From Proteles cristata cristata (lineage: Eukaryota > Chordata > Mammalia > Carnivora > Hyaenidae): a stretch of DNA of 64,000 nt. The stretch lies in NCBI GenBank assembly GCA_017311185.1, contig JAESUZ010001057.1, forward strand, positions 930,001 to 994,000. The letters are read 5' to 3'. Position 1 is the stretch's first letter, and each line of letters starts with the position of its first letter. The notes under the pieces were generated by a model. That model was not told the DNA's origin and searched no databases. It saw nothing but the letters and a program-made list of their open reading frames with translations. Positions 57,801 through 64,000 of the stretch are shown here, in pieces. The position numbers and the translations under genes were made by a program.

Positions 57801-60446
57801 CTAGTTACCCTTATTATTTGTGGGATTAGGCTATATTTTCTAGCTCTATCTGATTGTTATTATGATACTATTCTTCTTCCTGTTTTCCTTGTTTTTTAAA
57901 ATTTACTGTTCTATTTATCTTCTTTGTTTTATAGTGAGATTAGCTAATAAAAAACTTCTTCATGTTCCTAGAAGTTAACAGGGAACTTTGGAAACGGGTA
58001 ATTGAGATAGGATTCTTTTCCTATCTGTTCATATAATAACAGGAGAAAATAACAGCATTTTTTACTCTAATTTGTGTTTAGGATGATAGAATGTTAAAAT
58101 TAGAAGTAATCTGAGGCTCTTTACTGGCTCAATCTGTAGACCATGTGGTTCTTGATCTCAGGGTTGTAAATTCAGGCGCCACGCTGGGGGAAAAGTTTAC
58201 TTAAAAAAATAAATAAATGAAATTGGAAGTAATGTTAGAGGGACAGTATAGTCCAAACTCTTCATGTTTTATTGAGAAGATTAAAGCCAGGGAAGTGATA
58301 ACGACTTTCCTAAGGTAACGTAGGTAGTGACAGAGCCAACAGTTATAATATAGGTCTCCTGATTCCTAGTCTACTGCTTTTTCCACTGCTTCTGATTATC
58401 TTCCCCAATTGCTATTAAACCTAGCCCGCCCTTTCCTTTCCTTGGGAATAATCACCTCGCTATACTTACTTTCCTGCAATGGCTTGGGATTATGAAAAGG
58501 AATTTCAGGTTCAAAACCAAAAAACCTGGAACAAGTTCTTGCTTATTACTACATAGTCCCTAGCACGTCATTTAACAGAGCATCAGTTTCCTACTTTTTT
58601 AGGATGGAAATAATAGTCCTCACATATCTGTTACTGTTATTGCATGGCCACAATAAGGTAGTGTATGTTAGCACAGACAGTGTCAATTTGAGTACTATTA
58701 AACAGTGTGTAAGTATTGTTTCAAAAAAGTATTTGTTAAACAGATTAATTGAAAAAGATTTACAGGGTTCTAGACGTAGAAACAGGCATAGTAAAAACTC
58801 TCTTAATAACTCCTACCTCACTAAACTTTTAAAATAACCTATATTCTGTTGTCCTTGTAAAACACACTGATATCTACAGCACACTGATTGTTCTTTCCTG
58901 TCCATAAATTTCAGATTCTGAGACTTGATTCGTAGGCTTTACAAGAAGTATTTGTTTGTTTATCTACCTGAAGTTGTTGTACATGACTTAATTTAATATT
59001 CTGTAAACTGATGAAAATGAATTCAAAGTGGGGCGCCTGGGTGCCTTAGTCGTTTGAACATCCGACTTTAGTTCAGGTCATGATCTCACCATTTGTGGGT
59101 TCAAGCCCTGTGTCAGGCTCTGTGCTGACAGCTCAGAGCCTGGAGCCTACTTTGGATTCTTAGTCCTTCTCCCTCTCTGCCCCTCCCTCTCACATGCTCT
59201 GTGTCTCTGCCTCTCCTCAAAAATAAACATTTTTTTTTTAAATAAATTCAAAGACAAAGATAGTTATTTCTATGAAAATTGTAATGAATAGCTGGGGAAA
59301 ACTTTGGTAAAGGTGAATTTGTTTTCAAAAGTACTTTCAAATTTGGTATGGCTGAGACAACCATAGGGAAATCATTCATGAAAGTTTAGAAGGAGTCTGT
59401 GTTCATATTACTTGAAAGTTTCCTTGTTTATTCCACTTTATAAATACACTAAAATTGAACTTGTAGATCCACTCAAAGTAAAGTCCTCAGATTGACATTC
59501 GGAGATTTGCAAATTAAAATCCACTTATGTTTAAATTTTTTTAATGTTTAAGGTGTGTGTGGATTAGTTATGATTCCTTACTTAAAAAGGTTTTTGAGGG
59601 CCTCCTGGGTGGCTCAGTCAGTTAAGCGTCCAACTTCAGCTCAGGTCATGATCTCACGGTTTGTGGGTTTGAGCCCCACATCAGTCTCTGTGCTGACAGC
59701 TAGCTCAGAGCCTGGAGCCTGTTTAAGATTCTGTGTCTCCCTCTCTCTCTCTGACCCTCCCCTGCTTACGCTGTCTCCCTCTCAGAAATAAATAAAACTT
59801 TAAAAATTTAAAAAATAAAAATAAAAAGTTTTTTGATTTATTGACCAACTACTGATTCTGTTTTATTATTCTATTGTAAATCATTTAAAGAAAAATTGTT
59901 TGAAGTATAGTATAGCTTGGTAGTTATAAGCTCGGGTTTTGAAGTCAGGTTTGGATTTGCATTTTGGCTCTGCTACTTAACTAGTTATATGACTTTGGGA
60001 GTTACCTAACTTTTATGACCTTTAATATCTACATCTGTAAACAACATTGTAATTGTTACAATTATTAAAATGCATATAAACAGCATAGCAGAGTGCTTGT
60101 CATACTGAATGCATGCAAATGTTCACTGCTTTTTGTAATTGAAACTTTTGAAATTTTATTATTATTTGTTTAAAAAATTTTTTTAATGTTTTTATTTATT
60201 TCTGAGAGAAAGACAGACAGACAACGTGAGCAGGGGAGGATCAGAGAGAGAGGGAGACACAGAATCTGAAACAGGCTCCAGTCTCTGAGCTAGCTGTCAG
60301 CACAGAGCCCGATGCGGGGCTCGAACCCACGAATCATGAGATCGTGACCTGAGCTGAAATCAGACACTTAACCGACTGAGCCCCCCAGGCTCCCCTATTT
60401 ATTTTTGAGAGACAGAGAGAGATAGTGTGATCAGGGGAGGGGGGTG

Positions 60447-60477
<31 letters not shown>

Positions 60478-63415
60478 GGACAGAGAGAGAGAGAGAGGAA
60501 GACACAAAATCTGAAGCTGACTTCAGACTCTGAGCTGTCAGCAGAGAGCCTCACGTGGGGCTTGAACCCACAAACCGTGAGATCATGACCTGAACTGAAG
60601 TCAGACACTTAACTGACTGAGCCACCCAGGCACCCCTGAAGTATTATTATTAAGAAGAGCTTCTTGGGGCACACACACGCTTTCTGTCTCTCTCTCAAAT
60701 TTAAAAAAAAAAAAAAAAAGAGCTTCTCAGTAATGAATGATACTTAATAGTAACATAAAAATGAGTGAGCCAAATTATTTAAGGCATATATCAAATGCTG
60801 CTTCTCCAGAAGCTTAATCATCCCAATGAAAAAGAGATCCCTTCCTCTGGAGTCCATGCTACCTTATCTGAACTGTTAATTAAAAAGTCAGTGATGTTTT
60901 TAATCACTATTCCAGCTCTCTATTTACACCAAAAGCTCCTTGACGTCAAGGATCATCTATCAGACACTAGTATATAGCATAAAGTATATAGTGAGTGCTT
61001 AATAAATGTTTTATTGAAAAAAAGAATATTTTAGGTTATTGAAGGGGACAAAATGATGATTTTTGTTACAGGTCATTAAAAAAAACATAACAGATTTTAA
61101 TGTAAGTGAATTTTGACACTTGAAAAATTAATTATACATAATATGGCAAAGAGGAAGCTGAAATCAGTTATCCTTACCTACCTCAAGACTATAAGTTAAC
61201 ACCATAGGGTTCTAATTAAAAATTACAAATTTTCACTAATCTTTATTTTCTTTTCTAGAGTATTCCAGACAGAGTCTCATATGAAAATAGTAAGAAAGTC
61301 AGAAATTACAGGTAAATATGTTATTGCAATTCCTGCTAAATTGTTCTCTATAAAATTTTCCCGTGGCTGGGGCATCTGGGTGGCTCAGTTTTTTGAGCAT
61401 CCAACTCTTGGGTTCAGTTCAGGTCATGATCTTACAGTCATGGGATTGATCCCTGAGCTGGGCTCTGCGCTGTACTTGAAGCCTGCTTGGGATTCTCTCT
61501 CTCCCTCTCTCTGCTCCTCCCCTGCTTGTGCACACCTGTGCATGCACACATTTTCTCTCAAAATAAATGAACTTTAAAATTTCACTGTGGCTATTTAACC
61601 TGGTAATTGATAAAACTTTATGAACTTACTGTCTATCTCACTGGTTAAAAGGTATACCTTGTGGGACACCTAGGTGGCTCAGTTGGTTAAGCCTCTGATT
61701 TTGGCTCAGGTCATGATTTCACAGTTAGTGGGTTCATGCCCCGCATCGGGCTGTGTACTGACAGATCAGAGCCTGGAACCTGCTTCAGATTCTGTGTCTC
61801 CCTCTTTCACTGCTCCTCTCCTGCTTGTATTCTGTCTTACTCTCAAAAATAAATAAAAATTGTTTTTAAAAAATTTAATTAAAGTATAACTTGAGCCATA
61901 GGAGGCAGAAAGTAAGGTGGGTAGTTAGTAATTTCTTTTTTTTAATTGGTATTAATTTTGCTAGTGCTTTATCAGTGTATCCTTCAACAAATTTAATTTT
62001 TATTTTATTTTTAGAAACAGATGCAGGAGAAAATGTTCTATTTAGACTGTAAGTAAAGAAAATGTGATTCAAATTATATTTTAAAAGCTCTTTATCCCTG
62101 TTAAATGCAGTGTTGTTTAAATTTTTTTGGGTCTTTACTTTTGTGCCCTTTTTGTGGAATATTTAGGATAAACTCAGAAAACAGATTCTTTGCAGAATTT
62201 AATGTACTGCCATCTCATAAATGTGTGCATTGTACAGCTTATCTTTTTAACAGAGTGATGAAACATTCTACGTTGACATATAAACTCCTAAATACATCTG
62301 CCAATAGAAGACAATACCAAGTTTTCAGATATTTTCATTAAATTAGTTTTTCTTATCATATTAATAAGTAGAAAAATAAATACCAATAGCTCTTGAATAA
62401 ATGAAGATGTTTATTTTTATTTATCGTAAGAGAAATACAAAGACTATTAATGAGTTATAATTTTTCATCTAATCAGCTAAGAATATAGGTAAAAAGTTAT
62501 TCATTGCTGGAGAACATAACTTGAAGACGGCTGCTGGCAGTATCATTCAAAATTTTAAATATACATCTGCTTTGATTCAGCAATTTCATGTCTGGGAATT
62601 TATTTCATCAAGATACTTGTAAATGTGTAAAATGATAAACATATAAGGCTATTTACTGCAGCATTTATTATAATAGCAAAAGATGTGAAAGATCCTAAAG
62701 ATCCCAACAGTAAGGGACTGGTTAAATAAATCACAAATTTTCCATGTAATTGACTACTGTTGAGCTGGAAAAAAAAAAGTTTCTTTTTATATACTGATGT
62801 AGAAAATTCTCTAAGCTTAGGCTTTTCACGGTTAACCACTGTTGATAATTTTGGATGTCCTTGCAGAAATTTAAATGTATATCCAAGTGATGTTTATCTT
62901 AATTTTTTTTTAAGACAAAAATGAGAACACATAATAATATGTTGTAGCACTTTACATGTTTGTACATATAGATATACTTCAGTCTTTTATAATTTGTTGT
63001 ATGTCTGCATCAGCATTTAGTCAGCTCCCTATTGATGAACGTTTGGGTTGTTTTATTTACCTTTTTTATTCAGGCTGAATTTCTAGAAAATGAGTTGCTT
63101 TATAGGTTCTTTAAAAAAAAAAAACAGCAGCATATATTAAGCATATTTTTATAGTAGCCTTGAAATTAACAAGGCCTTAAGACCAGTCTAAAAAGGGTCC
63201 TTTAATTGCCTTGTAATTTTTTCTGTCAAGAGTTAGAGGAATCTTTGTAAAGGCTGTTTTTGTAGTTTTCTGCCAGTCACCCTATGAAAACCTTAGACCT
63301 TCCCTACTCTTTCAGTCTGTTGTGATTCTTGGTAATTGTTTGAGGTATTGATTTTGAAAATACTTTTTAATTTTCAGAAATAAGAATCCAGAAGATAACA
63401 ACTGTGAGATTACTG
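40553..63415 (+). CDS. KNL1: KNL1 (CASC5), kinetochore scaffold 1, N-terminal coding exons (partial)
   Basis: KNL1 is the outer-kinetochore scaffold of the KMN network. It recruits BUB1/BUBR1-BUB3 and PP1, linking microtubule attachment to the spindle checkpoint. Coding pieces 40553-40587, 41680-41719, 42882-42941, 47971-48032, 61259-61311, 62015-62048 and 63378-63415 join in frame to 107 codons plus one base, each with GT-AG sites. The protein starts MDGMSSEANEENDNMERP. It carries the PP1 motif SILK at 25-28 and RVSF at 58-61, with the Aurora B target serines at 24 and 60, numbered as in human. The rest of the gene (MELT repeats, RWD domains) lies beyond the window. The introns hold over 30 SINEs and several L1 pieces. 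Confidence 0.95.
40765..40890 (+). mobile_element. MIR-like fragment
   Basis: AAGGATGGGAAAATTGGGGC and GAAATGAAGTGATTGG fit a decayed MIR core. Confidence 0.5.
41216..41427 (+). mobile_element. Can-SINE in KNL1 intron 2
   Basis: Flanks ATAATTGTACCTCTA / TTAATTGTACCTATG; ends about 250 bases before exon 3. Confidence 0.88.
41680..41719 (+). CDS. KNL1: KNL1 exon 3
   Basis: A 40-base exon between CTTTTTCAG and TCA|GTAAGA. Completes Asn12 and encodes DNMERPLRRRHSS. The basic RRRHSS sequence holds Ser24, a known Aurora B site in human. It ends in phase 0 on Ser25, the S of SILK. Confidence 0.93.
42038..42250 (+). mobile_element. Can-SINE, young subfamily, in KNL1 intron 3
   Basis: Near-consensus young copy. 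Flanks AAAATTTATTGGGTTTTGA / AAAATTTATTAGGTTTTGA. Confidence 0.94.
42251..42881. other. KNL1 intron 3, end
   Basis: Unique intronic sequence; nothing further recognised. Confidence 0.45.
42882..42941 (+). CDS. KNL1: KNL1 exon 4 (SILK motif)
   Basis: A 60-base exon, phase 0 at both ends, between TTCTTTTAG and CAG|GTAAGT. Encodes ILKPPRSPLQDLRGGNETVQ, so the ILK of the PP1-docking SILK motif lies here while its S lies in exon 3. Confidence 0.94.
43075..44255 (+). mobile_element. L2 remnants in KNL1 intron 4
   Basis: Several sense L2 pieces: AAAATCCAAACTCTTGAGTA (43080), TTGTGCCTGGTATAGTTGAC (43578), CTTCAGGTCTCAAATATACT (43799) and CCCCAGTATAGAGTAGGGAC (44193). A SINE splits them at 43845-44063. 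Confidence 0.6.
43845..44063 (-). mobile_element. Can-SINE
   Basis: Flanks TCTTTCCTGATTC on both sides. Confidence 0.92.
44264..44303. repeat. (GT)n microsatellite
   Basis: About 40 bases of uninterrupted GT in KNL1 intron 4. Confidence 0.97.
44412..44616 (-). mobile_element. Can-SINE inside MIR-like DNA
   Basis: Antisense copy. Downstream sequence to about 44760 (GAGGAGAAATATGAGGTCC, TAGTGGCAGACTTTAAA) is a MIR remnant. Confidence 0.8.
44786..44998 (-). mobile_element. Can-SINE
   Basis: Diverged antisense copy ending GAGTCACTGAGGCACCCC, followed by a TTTTC-rich tract to 45033. Confidence 0.8.
45300..46528 (+). mobile_element. Old L1 ORF2 end, split by three SINEs
   Basis: L1 sequence AGTACAAATCAAAATCACAG at 45350 continues at 45945 (AACAAGTGCTGGCTAGGATG) to about 46528 (TACACTTAAAATGG). 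The frame at 45967-46254 is a decayed ORF2 piece. Confidence 0.82.
45421..45944 (+). mobile_element. Three tandem SINEs within L1
   Basis: An older short type (45421-45522), a diverged full type (45523-45722) and a Can-SINE (45725-45944). Confidence 0.8.
46546..46699 (+). mobile_element. 5'-truncated Can-SINE
   Basis: Lacks the first half of the head, starting at CACGGGTTCAAGCCC. Flanks AAAATGGTTAAGGTGTA / AAAATGGTTAAGATGTA. Confidence 0.9.
46717..47150 (+). mobile_element. L1 3' UTR remnant with AT palindrome
   Basis: AGAACAGTGGTTGCCAGGGC and GTTCTAGAACTCTGCTGTAC are typical of an L1 3' UTR. The palindrome at 46991-47095 sits in it. Confidence 0.75.
46991..47095. repeat. 105-base AT-rich imperfect palindrome
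   Basis: The outer 22 bases pair perfectly (ACCACTTTTTAAATTTTAAT.. with its reverse complement ending AAAAAGTGGT); the centre is near 47043. Confidence 0.9.
47263..47708 (+). mobile_element. Two tandem Can-SINEs in one target
   Basis: Copies at 47263-47478 and 47479-47708 (young subfamily). AAAAGGAAAGAGA lies before the first (about 47249) and after the second (about 47724). Confidence 0.9.
47971..48032 (+). CDS. KNL1: KNL1 exon 5 (RVSF motif)
   Basis: A 62-base exon between CTGCCCTTAG and AA|GTAAGT. Encodes DSNALRNKKSSRRVSFADTI plus two bases. RVSF (58-61) is the main PP1-binding motif, with Ser60 as the Aurora B switch site; the basic patch around it also contributes to microtubule binding in other species. 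Confidence 0.95.
48033..48970. other. KNL1 intron 5, start
   Basis: AT-rich unique sequence, nothing recognised beyond possible decayed LINE. Confidence 0.4.
48977..49218 (-). mobile_element. Can-SINE
   Basis: Flanks TGATCTTGTTTAGTTT / TGAACTTGTTTAATTG. Confidence 0.88.
49219..51360. other. KNL1 intron 5, AT-rich unscored stretch
   Basis: 2.1 kb with an unusually low density of young SINEs for this window. Probably old decayed LINE in part; no coding or RNA gene is supported. Confidence 0.4.
51363..51548 (-). mobile_element. Older SINE split by a plus-strand SINE head
   Basis: The minus SINE runs 51363-51452 and 51505-51548. A head fragment (GGGGTGCCTGGGTTGCTTAA, 51453-51504) sits between, flanked by AGATCA / ATATCA. 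Confidence 0.75.
51630..51880 (+). mobile_element. Can-SINE, young subfamily
   Basis: Long CT run in the tail. Flanks ACAGTCTCTG / AAAGTCTCTG. Confidence 0.92.
51982..52408. mobile_element. Minus Can-SINE whose tail holds a plus Can-SINE
   Basis: The plus copy (52002-52221) lies in the poly-T tail of a minus copy (52222-52408). AATTTTGTTCATTTTT flanks the pair (about 51966 and 52410). Confidence 0.85.
52411..53008. other. KNL1 intron 5, probable old L1 3' DNA
   Basis: ATTTTCAACATACACAAAAT and AACTGTGGCCACTTTTG suggest an old LINE 3' part; otherwise nothing. Confidence 0.4.
53010..53227 (-). mobile_element. Can-SINE
   Basis: Antisense copy ending CCACCCAGGCACCCC. Confidence 0.87.
53240..53680 (-). 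mobile_element. Can-SINE interrupted by a young Can-SINE
   Basis: The outer copy (53240-53280 and 53489-53680) is split by a young-subfamily copy (53281-53488). TTATTTGTTTATTTTT flanks the inner one. Confidence 0.88.
53696..54157 (-). mobile_element. 5'-truncated felid L1
   Basis: Antisense L1 3' end. Duplication TATCACAACTTTT on both sides (about 53684 and 54159). Confidence 0.93.
54362..54585 (-). mobile_element. Can-SINE
   Basis: Flanks CTTATAATTTATTT on both sides; ends GAGCCAGTCCGGCACCCG. Confidence 0.88.
54624..54815 (+). mobile_element. Diverged Can-SINE
   Basis: Plus copy lacking part of the head (CAGTCCAACTTTTG) with a GAAGGAAGGAATG tail. Confidence 0.78.
54820..55365. other. KNL1 intron 5, nothing recognised
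   Basis: AT-rich. AATTCTATATGAATTC near 55110 is a short palindrome-like motif. Confidence 0.4.
55370..55589 (-). mobile_element. Can-SINE
   Basis: Flanks AACCCCAATAATCTTT / AACCCCATAATCTTT. Confidence 0.9.
55800..56345 (-). mobile_element. Possible LTR remnant (solo)
   Basis: GC-richer than its surroundings; GGGAGAAATTTATTTCAAGT, CAACAACTGACTT-like and GGAGTTTTATAGGGAGGGAT resemble antisense mammalian LTRs. No internal retroviral genes are present. The assignment is a guess by resemblance. Confidence 0.35.
56395..56563 (-). mobile_element. Diverged Can-SINE
   Basis: GAGAGAATGAGCAGGGGAAG body with a truncated end (CCAACTAACCCTC). A MIR scrap (AAGGAAACTGAGGCTTAGC) follows at 56605. Confidence 0.72.
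56700..57610 (+). mobile_element. L1 3' end, split by a SINE
   Basis: ACTACCCTATGATCTAACAG, CCATAAAAAAGAATGAAATC, ending in AATTTACGTTAAGTTTTGAA. An ATATAT/GTAT tract at 56893-56940 is an internal expansion. Confidence 0.88.
57257..57478 (+). mobile_element. Can-SINE in L1
   Basis: Flanks GAGGGCACTTGT on both sides come from the L1 3' end. Confidence 0.92.
57676..57703. repeat. (CA)n microsatellite
   Basis: 28 bases of CA within a short L1 scrap (GTACATCAATAGATGAGTGG). Confidence 0.95.
57704..58111. other. KNL1 intron 5, nothing recognised
   Basis: T-rich unique sequence without coding or RNA signal. Confidence 0.4.
58112..58217 (+). mobile_element. Older short SINE
   Basis: CTTGATCTCAGGGTTGTAAA with flanks AATTAGAAGTAAT / AATTGGAAGTAAT. 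Confidence 0.75.
58265..58645. mobile_element. Two MIR remnants
   Basis: A sense piece at 58265-58390 (CTAAGGTAACGTAGGTAGTG, GGTCTCCTGATTCCTAG) and an antisense piece at about 58500-58645 (CATCAGTTTCCTACTTTTTT). Confidence 0.6.
59031..59239 (+). mobile_element. Can-SINE
   Basis: Flanks TGAATTCAAAG / TAAATTCAAAG. Confidence 0.88.
59598..59823 (+). mobile_element. Can-SINE ('GCTAGCTC' subfamily)
   Basis: Flanks AAAAAGGTTTTTGA / AAAAAGTTTTTTGA. Confidence 0.9.
59900..60125 (-). mobile_element. MIR remnant
   Basis: CTCTGCTACTTAACTAGTTA, GACTTTGGGAGTTACCTAAC and CATCTGTAAAC are the antisense MIR order. Confidence 0.7.
60172..60637 (-). mobile_element. Two antisense Can-SINEs in series
   Basis: Copies at 60172-60395 and 60396-60637, the second with an expanded GAGAGA tract (60450-60498). 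TGAAATTTTATTATTA / TGAAGTATTATTATTA flank the pair. Confidence 0.88.
60665..60717 (+). mobile_element. Internally deleted micro-SINE (53 bases)
   Basis: GGGGCAC head joined to a CTTTCTGTCTCTCTCTC tail and poly-A, with AAGAGCTTCT at 60655-60664 and 60718-60727. Confidence 0.85.
60860..61018 (+). mobile_element. L2 3' end
   Basis: AAAGCTCCTTGACGTCAAGG and GTGAGTGCTTAATAAATGTT match the L2 3' terminus. Confidence 0.7.
61259..61311 (+). CDS. KNL1: KNL1 exon 6
   Basis: A 53-base exon between TTTTCTAG and ACAG|GTAAAT, after a 13-kb intron. Encodes KVFQTESHMKIVRKSEIT plus one base; VFQTESHMKIVRKSE matches human KNL1. Confidence 0.93.
61369..61574 (+). mobile_element. Can-SINE in KNL1 intron 6
   Basis: Only 57 bases after exon 6. 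Flanks AAAATTTTCCCGTGGCT / AAAATTTCACTGTGGCT. Confidence 0.9.
61662..61880 (+). mobile_element. Can-SINE in KNL1 intron 6
   Basis: Flanks AAAGGTATACCTTG / TAAAGTATAACTTG. Confidence 0.88.
62015..62048 (+). CDS. KNL1: KNL1 exon 7
   Basis: A 34-base micro-sized exon between TATTTTTAG and GACT|GTAAGT. Encodes ETDAGENVLFR plus two bases. Human has a related ETDTGENMLL-type sequence, so the assignment is good although divergence is higher than in exons 3-6. Confidence 0.88.
62049..62534. other. KNL1 intron 7, start
   Basis: Unique AT-rich sequence; the 78-codon frame at 62105-62341 looks accidental. Confidence 0.4.
62535..63070. mobile_element. Ancient L1 fragments in KNL1 intron 7
   Basis: A sense piece at 62540-62770 (TTTACTGCAGCATTTATTAT, AAGGGACTGGTTAAATAAAT) and an antisense piece at about 62870-63070 (CTCCCTATTGATGAACGTTT). 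Confidence 0.65.
63378..63415 (+). CDS. KNL1: KNL1 exon 8
   Basis: A 38-base exon between ATTTTCAG and ACTG|GTAAGT. Encodes LNKNPEDNNCEIT plus one base; EDN-CEIT matches human KNL1. It is the last KNL1 exon in the window; two young inverted SINEs follow within 125 bases. Confidence 0.9.
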
Positions 63416-63536
63416 GTAAGTATAACCACAATACTCTTCTTACCACATACCTATCTCTTCATCCAAATTTCTTACAAAGTAATGTGTAAAAGAACTGAGG
63501 AAAAAAATGTAAAGAGAACTCTCTTCTTTTTAAAAT

Positions 63537-63754
63537 TTTTTTTTTTAATGTTTTATTTATTTCTAGGAGAGAGAGAGAGAGACAGCGCGAGCAGGGGAGG
63601 GTCAGAGAGAGAGGGAGTCAGAGACTGAAACAGGCTCCAGGCTCTGAGCTGGCAGTCAGCACAGAGCCCGACGCGGGGCTCGAACCCACGAACCGCGAGA
63701 TCATGACCTAAGCGAAAGTCGGACGCTTAACTGACTAAGCCACCCGGGCGCCCC
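63537..63754 (-). mobile_element. Can-SINE, young subfamily
   Basis: Antisense copy with an 18-base perfect duplication beginning AAGAGAACTCTCTTCT (63512 and 63755). Confidence 0.95.
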
Positions 63755-63787
63755 AAGAGAACTCTCTTCTTTAAAAACCTTCACTTT

Positions 63788-64000
63788 GGGGGCGCCTCGA
63801 TGGCTTAGTCGGTTAAGCGTCCGACTTTCGCTTAGGTCATGATCTCGCGGTTCGTGGGTTCGAGCCCCACATCGGGCTCTGTGCTGACTGCCAGCTCAGA
63901 GCCTGGAGCCTGTTTCAGTCTCTGACTCCCTCTCTCTCTGACCCTCCCCTGCTCGCGCTGTCTCTCTCTCTCTCTCCTAGAAATAAATAAAACATTAAAA
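63788..64000 (+). mobile_element. Can-SINE, young subfamily (runs to window end)
   Basis: Plus copy 33 bases after the previous inverted copy; the A tail reaches the window edge. Confidence 0.92.

Overview
The window is nuclear DNA from a carnivoran mammal, most likely a cat-family (feliform) species. The evidence is dozens of tRNA-Lys-type Can-SINEs with the felid-style head (GGGGCGCCTGGGTGGCTCAG) and a CT-rich, AAATAAA-ending tail, together with carnivore-type LINE-1 3' ends. The SINE head does not match the dog SINEC_Cf type. Three protein-coding genes and one tRNA gene can be read, in the order of human 15q15.1: CCDC32 (minus strand), RPUSD2 (plus), tRNA-Ser(GCU) (minus) and KNL1/CASC5 (plus). 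Gene names and comparisons with human proteins rest on recall of those proteins, not on a search run here.

Layout. 1-5.7 kb: 5' part of CCDC32 on the minus strand, with its first coding exon at 2932-3187 and a CpG-rich promoter near 5.3-5.7 kb. 5.7-10.5 kb: intergenic DNA made of ancient L2, hAT and L1 remnants, SINEs and a long CA/GC tract. 10.5-15.1 kb: the complete RPUSD2 gene, three coding exons that join in frame to 552 codons plus stop. 15.1-32.4 kb: a repeat-dense intergenic region with many nested L1/SINE insertions. 32.4-33.5 kb: a CpG island holding an intact tRNA-Ser(GCU) gene on the minus strand next to the putative KNL1 promoter. 33.5-64 kb: introns and the first seven coding exons of KNL1 (107 codons plus one base), which encode both PP1-docking motifs (SILK and RVSF). 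The gene continues past the window.

The three proteins work separately: CCDC32 in AP2 adaptor assembly for clathrin endocytosis, RPUSD2 in RNA pseudouridylation, KNL1 as the outer-kinetochore scaffold. Their proximity is conserved mammalian synteny, not an operon-like unit.

Most of the remaining sequence is mobile-element debris. It includes several informative structures: a SINE-L1 composite inside a single target-site duplication, serial SINE insertion into one target, internally deleted and head-only SINEs, an L1 flanked by an unusually long direct repeat, and a 105-bp AT-rich palindrome. I found no sign of a previously undescribed gene system. The most interesting signals are the retrotransposition structures and the regulatory layout of the KNL1/tRNA promoter region.
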